Source: an uncultured Erysipelotrichaceae bacterium
GTDB lineage: Bacteria; Bacillota_I; Bacilli_A; RFN20; CAG-826
DNA: 5,890 bases
Direction: 5' to 3'
NCBI GenBank assembly: GCA_902791085.1
Contig: CADAUN010000094.1
Location: 1 to 5,890 of the forward strand
Shown here in pieces: positions 1-4,033 of this stretch. The translations under genes and the position numbers were made by a program. The notes beneath the pieces were generated by a model that was not told where the DNA came from, ran no database searches, and was given only the letters and a program-made list of their open reading frames with translations. The stretch's first letter is position 1. The number at the start of each line of letters is the position of its first letter.

Positions 1-445
1 AAATTGCAAGAACTTACGCCAGCAACGGGGAACTTGCTGAAGAGAAAAGGCAATGCGTTCTATGAGAAGTGGCGGTCGAAAGTCGGCGACAACGGAAGCG
101 AATAAGAGAAATTGAGTGAAAAAGAAAAAGCCGACTATGACGCCGACTGTATCGAAGCTGTAAAAATGGCGGTGCTTATTTGAAAGACCCGCTTTTTGTG
201 AGCTTGCGAAACTCGTCTTCCGAAATCAGTGAGCAGTTCCAAGCATCGTCAAACGTGACGGGTGCGGACGGCTTCACCCACAATCCGTTTTTGAATTCCT
301 CCCAATCCCAAAAATGGATGGGCGCGGAATCGACGATTCTTCCGTCTTCAATCTTGCTGGCACTCTCTTCATGGGCAATCCCTCTAAAGACATTATAAGC
401 GCCGGAGGTGCGGGTTTAAATGCCGGAAGCCAGATCGATCCGTAG
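1..445 (+). pseudogene. decayed 3' end of an unrecognised gene (two frame breaks, one internal stop)
   Basis: No open frame spans this stretch, but a protein-like reading can be pieced together. Frame 1 runs from the window edge, meets TAA at 103-105, continues open to about 165, then hits TGA at 181. The reading continues in the frame starting at 165 (NGGAYLKDPLFVSLRNSSSE...), then from about 314 in a third frame (MDGRGIDDSSVFNLAGTLFM...), ending at TAG 443-445 after ...NAGSQIDP. Both frame changes lie at an identical AAAAATGG (A-runs 162-166 and 310-314), and each is repaired by one extra A. The rebuilt product is about 148 residues, hydrophilic at first and Gly/Ala/Asn-rich at the end, with codon choice like the neighbouring genes. 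I do not recognise the family. It could be gene decay, sequencing or assembly error in A-runs, or chance open stretches. The 5' part lies outside the window. Confidence 0.42.
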
Positions 446-468
446 AAAAAGCCGGCGGATGGCGGCCC
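446..468 (-). terminator. weak candidate terminator of the lipoprotein gene
   Basis: On the minus strand, a GC-rich stem GCCG (466-463) / CGGC (454-451), extendable by two G-U pairs, closes an 8-nt loop and is followed by five Ts (450-446). It lies about 60 nt past the lipoprotein stop codon. The stem is short, so this is only a candidate. Confidence 0.3.
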
Positions 469-526
469 TCTTTAGTCATGATAAAAATGGTATGACTCGT
501 GAGATGAAATCATGTAAGGCGTAGAC

Positions 527-1300
527 CTAGGCCGATTGCGATGCGTTTTGTGTCTCTCGCAAAGGGAAGAAATCTAAATTCGGCATGGAAATGTCGCAAT
601 GGTTCCAAGAAACGCTCGATTGATAATAAGTCCCGTCTTTTTTGTTCCATAAACCGCCCGATTGATAGAGATTGTCGCGGAAGTTGCCTTCGTAACGAAC
701 CGTATCGTTTTCGGTGACAAAGGTTAAAGACATCCCGTTATCAGAACGATAATCACCACGTTTTTCTTCTTCCATGTCCGTGAGATATTGGTAAAAAGTT
801 TGGGCCATTTGGCCATAAAGACGATTCATTTCGTGAATCTCTTCCGCCGCGGTCTTTTCCCAGTCTTCTTCGTCCTTTTTGACTTCTAAGCGATAACGCT
901 CTTTTTTCCAAACCCCGTCTTGGAATCCATTCCAATAATGGCAGGTGATATTTTTATCGGTGGAAATATAAGTCCAACTTTCGTGAACATAAGGATGGTT
1001 TTCTTTTAAGCCTTGTATTTTGGCATAACTATAATGATTCACGCGGTCCAATTCTCGATCGATTTGCGCCTCTAGAATCGTTGTCGAATCATCTTCTTGA
1101 TAAGCGGAAAGTTTTTCTTGCAAAGCATAACGAGTCGGGGGAAGACGGGACGGGGTGTAATTGATTTCTAAATCAAATCGTTTCAATAAAGAAAGGGCGG
1201 TATCGCGACTCACCAAGGCCGAAGAAGTCGAAGAGCAAGCGGATAACTCTAAAAAAAAAAACAAAAACATTGAGAAAAACTTTGTTTTCATCGCTTTCAT
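527..1300 (-). CDS. putative lipoprotein of unknown function
   Basis: A 257-aa protein with a clear type II signal peptide: basic n-region (K2, K5, K7), a Phe/Leu-rich h-region at about 8-17, and the lipobox L19-S-A-C22. Cleavage before C22 would leave a mature protein of about 236 residues anchored by acyl-Cys to the outer face of the membrane. The mature part is hydrophilic and rich in Tyr, Trp, Asp, Glu and Lys, with a charged, probably helical middle (about 130-185) followed by a Gly/Asn/Tyr-rich, probably beta-strand part. It has no membrane segment after the signal and no catalytic motif that I recognise. E18, at -4 from the Cys, is unusual inside a signal peptide. The start is uncertain. 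Met1 (1300) and Met4 (1291) both lack a Shine-Dalgarno sequence, and a TAGAAT box overlapping Met1 favours Met4 as the real start of a leaderless message. The gene is divergent from the 311-aa gene. The frame is intact with TAG at 527-529. It is convincing as a lipoprotein; its function is unknown. Confidence 0.85.
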   Translation of the reverse strand: MKAMKTKFFSMFLFFFLELSACSSTSSALVSRDTALSLLKRFDLEINYTPSRLPPTRYALQEKLSAYQEDDSTTILEAQIDRELDRVNHYSYAKIQGLKENHPYVHESWTYISTDKNITCHYWNGFQDGVWKKERYRLEVKKDEEDWEKTAAEEIHEMNRLYGQMAQTFYQYLTDMEEEKRGDYRSDNGMSLTFVTENDTVRYEGNFRDNLYQSGGLWNKKDGTYYQSSVSWNHCDISMPNLDFFPLRETQNASQSA

Positions 1301-1327
1301 TCTAGCGTTATTCCATGAAAAAAGGAA
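1299..1327 (-). promoter_or_regulatory. candidate promoter of the lipoprotein gene (leaderless type)
   Basis: On the minus strand, TAGAAT (1304-1299) matches the -10 consensus at 5 of 6 bases. At 17-bp spacing the -35 position (1327-1322) reads TTCCTT, a poor match. Transcription would start near 1292-1291, right at the ATG encoding Met4, and the upstream ATG at 1300 would not be transcribed. No purine-rich Shine-Dalgarno sequence is seen before either ATG. Confidence 0.42.
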
Positions 1328-1335
1328 CGCGCTCT

Positions 1336-1364
1336 TTCTTTCCGCCCATGCTTTGATTTAGAAT
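1336..1364 (+). promoter_or_regulatory. candidate promoter of the 311-aa gene (leaderless type)
   Basis: TAGAAT (1359-1364) is a 5-of-6 match to the -10 box, with only six bases between it and the ATG at 1371, so transcription should begin at or next to the start codon. The -35 position at 17 bp (1336-1341, TTCTTT) is weak. The TAG inside this box is also an in-frame stop that rules out any start further upstream. It lies back to back with the lipoprotein promoter, 8 bp apart. Confidence 0.45.
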
Positions 1365-1370
1365 TTTCCC

Positions 1371-2306
1371 ATGGCAATCGATTATGCAGAAATGATGGCA
1401 AAAGGACAATATCAAGCCGTCTTAGAAGAAAGCGAAGGCAAAACAAAACCTAACGATTTGTTTTATCGCATTGCTGCTTTGCTCGCTTTGAATCGTGGAA
1501 AAGAGGCGATGACTTTATGCCTTCGCTATCGTGAATCTCTCTACCAAGCAAATCCTTTGTTGACGTTAAAAACCAATTTTGAACTTCGTTTTGCCCTTGG
1601 TGAATTCGACGAAGCCTATGCGGACGCTGAGATCTTTGCTAACTATCCTTACGTCTCACAAGAAGTAGAAGAATATCTTCGTTCGTTGTCTTTGCGCATT
1701 CGTAGCGCGGAGCGCGCCTCGCTTCGACCATCCGTTTCTTCTCCAGAAGAAGTCGAAGCGAAGTTGTTGCACCCGAAAGATCCTTATGAAGCATTGTCTT
1801 ATTTGGCGAATTTCCAAGATGCGGATACGCTTTGCCACGCCTCGACTTTATCCAAGGTGTTAGCAACATCACCTTCAAATCTCGTAAAAACCTACGCTTT
1901 GCTTTTGCTTAGCAAGGCAAAATATGGAGAAGGAGTGACCTTTTCAAAAAACGGCAAGACTTATCATTTGATTCCGAAAGATCTTATTCCACCTTATGAA
2001 GAAGTGGCTTATCGGCAGTTTTTGTCTCGTTTAGATCGACAGCTGAAAGACCCGTCGTTATCTAGCGTCGCGCACGATTTAGCCAATAATTATTGTTTTG
2101 AATTGTTCCCTGAGCCTTTTTTACGTGAGAAGAACGATGAAACGCTCTATTTATGGGTTTTTGAATCTTTGGCGCATGATTATCTTCGCTCACCTTGGAA
2201 CGAAGAAAAGGAAGCTTTGCTTCTCGGTCTTTCCTATGACGAAGCGAAGAAGCGTAAAGCACAAGTGGAAACCGTTTTAAATCAAGCAGAACGCCTCAAG
2301 GTTTGA
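1371..2306 (+). CDS. TPR-like helical protein of unknown function, encoded upstream of tig
   Basis: A soluble 311-aa protein without signal peptide or membrane segment. Residues about 4-110 look like successive amphipathic helix pairs of tetratricopeptide type, with small residues (Ala, Gly) at packing positions, for example around DLFYRIAALLALNRGKEAM and the following LKTNFELRFALGEFDEAYAD. A linker (about 115-135) is followed by a second helical half that includes a conserved-looking segment NGKTYHLIPKDLIPPYEE. No enzymatic motif is visible. Such proteins normally serve as protein-protein scaffolds; the partner here is unknown. By position it corresponds to the TPR protein YsoA that, from memory, precedes tig in Bacillus subtilis. 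A Mollicutes DUF3196-type all-helical protein is another possible relative. Neither was checked. ATG 1371 is the first start after the in-frame stop at 1359. There is no Shine-Dalgarno sequence, so the gene may be leaderless; Met8 (1392) is a less likely start. It ends in TGA, which argues for the standard code. Confidence 0.85.
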   Translation: MAIDYAEMMAKGQYQAVLEESEGKTKPNDLFYRIAALLALNRGKEAMTLCLRYRESLYQANPLLTLKTNFELRFALGEFDEAYADAEIFANYPYVSQEVEEYLRSLSLRIRSAERASLRPSVSSPEEVEAKLLHPKDPYEALSYLANFQDADTLCHASTLSKVLATSPSNLVKTYALLLLSKAKYGEGVTFSKNGKTYHLIPKDLIPPYEEVAYRQFLSRLDRQLKDPSLSSVAHDLANNYCFELFPEPFLREKNDETLYLWVFESLAHDYLRSPWNEEKEALLLGLSYDEAKKRKAQVETVLNQAERLKV

Positions 2307-2307
2307 A

Positions 2308-2332
2308 AGCAACAGGCATTTTTGCTCTTTTT
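2308..2332 (+). terminator. weak candidate terminator after the 311-aa gene
   Basis: A 5-bp stem AGCAA (2308-2312) / TTGCT (2322-2326) with a 9-nt loop is followed by CTTTTT (2327-2332), beginning one base after the TGA stop. The stem is AT-rich and short, so termination would be partial and read-through into tig is possible. Confidence 0.3.
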
Positions 2333-2345
2333 CCGCGATTTTCGT

Positions 2346-2374
2346 TTGGAAAGCGACCTAAGATAGGGTATATT
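2346..2374 (+). promoter_or_regulatory. vegetative promoter of tig
   Basis: TTGGAA (2346-2351, 4 of 6 to the -35 consensus) and TATATT (2369-2374, 5 of 6 to the -10 consensus) are separated by exactly 17 bp. Transcription would start near 2381, giving a leader of about 27 nt before ATG 2408. A 16-bp palindrome covers the -10 box. Confidence 0.6.
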
Positions 2375-2381
2375 TATACCC
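2366..2381. promoter_or_regulatory. palindrome over the tig -10 box, possible operator
   Basis: GGGTATATTTATACCC consists of a perfect 7-bp inverted repeat (2366-2372 and 2375-2381) around a 2-bp centre. It contains the tig -10 hexamer and reaches the expected transcription start. A dimeric repressor bound here would block initiation. I do not recognise the motif as the site of a known regulator. Confidence 0.4.
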
Positions 2382-2402
2382 GTTACGAAATTGAGGGTAA
2401 CG
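2381..2402 (+). promoter_or_regulatory. tig ribosome binding site inside a small leader hairpin
   Basis: The Shine-Dalgarno GAGGG (2393-2397), 10 nt before ATG 2408, identifies that ATG as the trigger factor start. It lies in or at the edge of the loop of a possible hairpin, CGTTAC (2381-2386) with GTAACG (2397-2402). Whether this affects translation cannot be judged from the sequence. Confidence 0.45.
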
Positions 2403-2407
2403 AAGTT

Positions 2408-3808
2408 ATGAAACACACAGTAGAAAAAATTACGCCCAGCCGCGCGAAAGTTGTTGTCGACGTTGACAAAGAACTTTGGAGCGCTGCGCAAGAAAAAGCA
2501 TTCACGAAGGCGGCAGCCCATGTGAACGTTCCTGGTTTCCGTCCAGGCAAAGCCCCGCGTCAATTAATCGCGGAACGCATCAATCAAGAAGCGCTTTGGA
2601 ACGAAGCCATTGAAGAGGTCTTGAATCCGGTCTTTGCTCAAGTGATCACCGAAGAAAAACTTTCTCCGATGTATCGTCCGCAAGTCAATGTGACGAAATT
2701 AAGCAAAGACGAACTCGAATTGGTTTATACCATGGTGCTTGTCCCTGAAGTCAAATTGGGAGAATACAAAGGATTAGAAGCCGTTAAAGAAGCGCCTTCT
2801 GTGAGTGACAACGAAGTCAAAGACGCCATTGATCAATTGCTTAAAGGCAATGCCGAACTCGTTTTGGCTGATCGCCCTGCCAAAATGGGGGATACCGTCT
2901 TAATCGATTTCGATGGCTATCTTCCCGATGCCGAAGGCAAGCTCAAAGCCTTTGAAGGCGGACAAGCGAACAATTACAGCCTTGAACTTGGCTCTCACCA
3001 ATTCATTCCGGGATTCGAAGAACAACTCGTTGGCATGAAAGACGGCGACAAGAAAGAAATCAAAGTCACCTTCCCGACGAATTATGTGAAAGAACTCGCC
3101 GGCAAAGAAGCCACTTTCAAAGTGACGATGCACGAAGTGAAAGAAAAGCAAATCCCTGAATTAAACGATGAAGCGGTTAAAGATTTAAACATCAAAGACG
3201 TCTCCACCGTCGCGGAATTGCAAGATTATGAGAAGAAGACATTGCTTTCTCAAAAAGTGCAACAAGCTGAGAATGCCTTCTATAACGCCCTCGTGGATCA
3301 AATCGTGAAAAATGCTTCCTTTGTTATCGATGAAACCATCATCCAAAACGAAGCCAAGCAAATGGAAGACAATCTCAAGAAACAAATTGAGCAAAACGGT
3401 TTGACTTTCGAACAATATTTGGAAATCACCGGAAGCAAGGCCGAGGATCTTGAAAAGACCTATCTCGCCAATGCGGAAAAGAATTTGAAAGAATTCCTCG
3501 CTCTCCACGAGATCGGCGTGCAAGAAAAATTGGATGTTACTGACGCCGATGTGGATGCCGAAATCAAAAAGATGGCCGAACAATACAAGATGAAAGAAGA
3601 AGAAGTCCGTTCTATCCTCGGAAAGAATATGGATGAATTCAAGAATCAGCTTTCCGATCGCAAAGTTCGTGACTTCGTGCTCTCTTCTGCCAAAAAAGCA
3701 GCTCCGAAAGCCGAAAAGGCGGTGAAAGAGGCTCCTGAAGCCGAAGCGCCAAAAGCAGAGAAGAAAACTCCGGCCAAAAAAGCCGCTCCGAAAAAAGAAA
3801 GCAAATAA
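2408..3808 (+). CDS. tig: trigger factor, ribosome-associated chaperone and peptidyl-prolyl isomerase
   Basis: Trigger factor docks beside the ribosome exit tunnel and shields nascent chains; its FKBP-type domain can isomerise Xaa-Pro bonds. All three domains are visible in the 466-aa product. The N-terminal ribosome-binding domain (about 1-115) has the signature G43-F-R-P-G-K-A-P50. The FKBP-like domain (about 155-245) has GDTVLIDFDGYL, the segment YSLELGSHQFIPGFEEQLVG and DGDKKEIKVTFP. The helical substrate-binding domain follows to about 428. Residues about 429-466 form an extra Lys/Ala/Pro/Glu-rich, probably disordered tail, making the protein some 35-40 residues longer than the E. coli and B. 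subtilis forms (about 425-432). The start at 2408 is chosen because the signature then falls at residue 43, as in E. coli, and a GAGGG site precedes it. An open TTG start at 2303 would add 35 residues across the promoter. The gene has its own promoter and a strong terminator, and precedes lon. Confidence 0.97.
   Translation: MKHTVEKITPSRAKVVVDVDKELWSAAQEKAFTKAAAHVNVPGFRPGKAPRQLIAERINQEALWNEAIEEVLNPVFAQVITEEKLSPMYRPQVNVTKLSKDELELVYTMVLVPEVKLGEYKGLEAVKEAPSVSDNEVKDAIDQLLKGNAELVLADRPAKMGDTVLIDFDGYLPDAEGKLKAFEGGQANNYSLELGSHQFIPGFEEQLVGMKDGDKKEIKVTFPTNYVKELAGKEATFKVTMHEVKEKQIPELNDEAVKDLNIKDVSTVAELQDYEKKTLLSQKVQQAENAFYNALVDQIVKNASFVIDETIIQNEAKQMEDNLKKQIEQNGLTFEQYLEITGSKAEDLEKTYLANAEKNLKEFLALHEIGVQEKLDVTDADVDAEIKKMAEQYKMKEEEVRSILGKNMDEFKNQLSDRKVRDFVLSSAKKAAPKAEKAVKEAPEAEAPKAEKKTPAKKAAPKKESK
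3689..3793 (+). repeat. 21-bp direct repeat within the trigger factor tail
   Basis: Two copies of a 21-bp unit (3689-3709 and 3773-3793) differ at one base and both encode A-K-K-A-A-P-K. Each contains a run of six As. The units bracket the Lys/Ala/Pro/Glu-rich C-terminal tail and may be how the extension grew, by duplication. Confidence 0.7.
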
Positions 3809-3820
3809 CAAAGCATTCTT

Positions 3821-3853
3821 AAATGGACGCGTCAAATGATGCGTCCATTTTTT
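3821..3853 (+). terminator. intrinsic terminator of tig
   Basis: A perfect 10-bp stem, AAATGGACGC (3821-3830) with GCGTCCATTT (3841-3850), extends by one G-U and two Watson-Crick pairs to a tetraloop AAAT (3834-3837). A T-run spans 3848-3853. It starts 12 nt after the tig stop codon and should separate tig from lon. Confidence 0.9.
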
Positions 3854-3888
3854 AAAGCGTATTGCAACTTGTTTGTATTCTTCTCTTA

Positions 3889-3894
3889 TATAAT
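3889..3894 (+). promoter_or_regulatory. possible second, upstream lon -10 box
   Basis: A perfect TATAAT lies in TATATAATAAATAA. The -35 candidates are poorly spaced: TTGTTT at 3869-3874 gives 14 bp and TTGCAA at 3862-3867 gives 21 bp. If it is active, its transcript would carry the CIRCE element in a leader of about 135 nt. Weak evidence. Confidence 0.22.
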
Positions 3895-3925
3895 AAATAA
3901 AGTGGTAAGGAATTTTGATTTTACG

Positions 3926-3969
3926 AAAAAATAGAATTTCGATGAATTCGAATGAATTTTGACTTTTTT
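3926..3969. other. phased A/T tracts, probable intrinsic DNA bend upstream of the lon promoter
   Basis: AAAAAA (3926-3931), AATT (3935-3938), AATT (3945-3948), AATT (3955-3958) and TTTTTT (3964-3969) have centres 8, 10, 10 and 10 bp apart, close to one helical turn. The middle part is three 10-bp units carrying GAATT at the same position. Such phasing is the classical pattern for curved DNA. The last tract overlaps the first base pairs of the CIRCE element. Confidence 0.5.
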
Positions 3970-3994
3970 AGCACTTAATGCTTGCAAGTGCTAA
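3968..3994. promoter_or_regulatory. CIRCE element, HrcA repressor operator of lon
   Basis: TTAGCACTT (3968-3976) and AAGTGCTAA (3986-3994) are perfect 9-bp inverted arms around a 9-bp spacer. The consensus is TTAGCACTC-N9-GAGTGCTAA; each arm differs only at its innermost base, and the two changes compensate. HrcA bound here would cover the lon -35 region and be released on heat or protein-folding stress. CIRCE control of lon is, to my knowledge, described for mycoplasmas, whereas in most Bacillota the element controls groESL and dnaK operons. hrcA itself is not in the window. Confidence 0.95.
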
Positions 3995-4009
3995 CAATAT
4001 CTCTATAAT
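3982..4009 (+). promoter_or_regulatory. lon promoter overlapped by CIRCE
   Basis: A perfect -10 box TATAAT (4004-4009) lies 16 bp downstream of TTGCAA (3982-3987, 4 of 6 to the -35 consensus). The -35 box falls in the CIRCE spacer and right arm, so repressor and RNA polymerase cannot bind together. Transcription should start near 4016, leaving a leader of under 20 nt that consists mostly of the ribosome binding site. Confidence 0.75.
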
Positions 4010-4020
4010 GTTCCTTGCAC

Positions 4021-4028
4021 AAAGGAGG
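4021..4028 (+). promoter_or_regulatory. strong Shine-Dalgarno sequence of lon
   Basis: AAAGGAGG sits 5 nt before ATG 4034 and fixes the lon start. It contrasts with the 311-aa gene and the lipoprotein, which have no such site. Confidence 0.9.
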
Positions 4029-4033
4029 CAAAC

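Noticed and set aside
180..398. A real 72-aa gene starting at TTG 180
   Set aside because: No ribosome binding site; its frame joins smoothly to an upstream frame and, after 314, a third frame reads better, so it is a piece of a broken gene.
474..497. AGTCAT/ATGACT hairpin as terminator of the lipoprotein gene
   Set aside because: Only 6 AT-rich pairs with a 12-nt loop and no T-run following on the minus strand.
1305..1330. GCGTT/AACGC inverted repeat between the divergent promoters as an operator
   Set aside because: Arms of 5 bp separated by 16 bp, with imperfect inner pairing, are within chance expectation.
2304..2306. Mycoplasma code, with TGA read as Trp
   Set aside because: TGA ends the 311-aa gene cleanly just before a new promoter, Trp is TGG in all genes read, and no in-frame TGA occurs in 619 codons of lon.
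2303..2407. Extended trigger factor start at TTG 2303 (35 extra residues)
   Set aside because: The extension would lie across the promoter and palindrome, has no ribosome binding site, and would move the GFRxGK signature away from its conserved position near residue 43.
3185..3835. 216-aa minus-strand open frame, Phe- and Leu-rich
   Set aside because: It is antisense to tig; the Phe richness is the complement of Lys/Glu codons (AAA, GAA). No start signals or recognisable domains.
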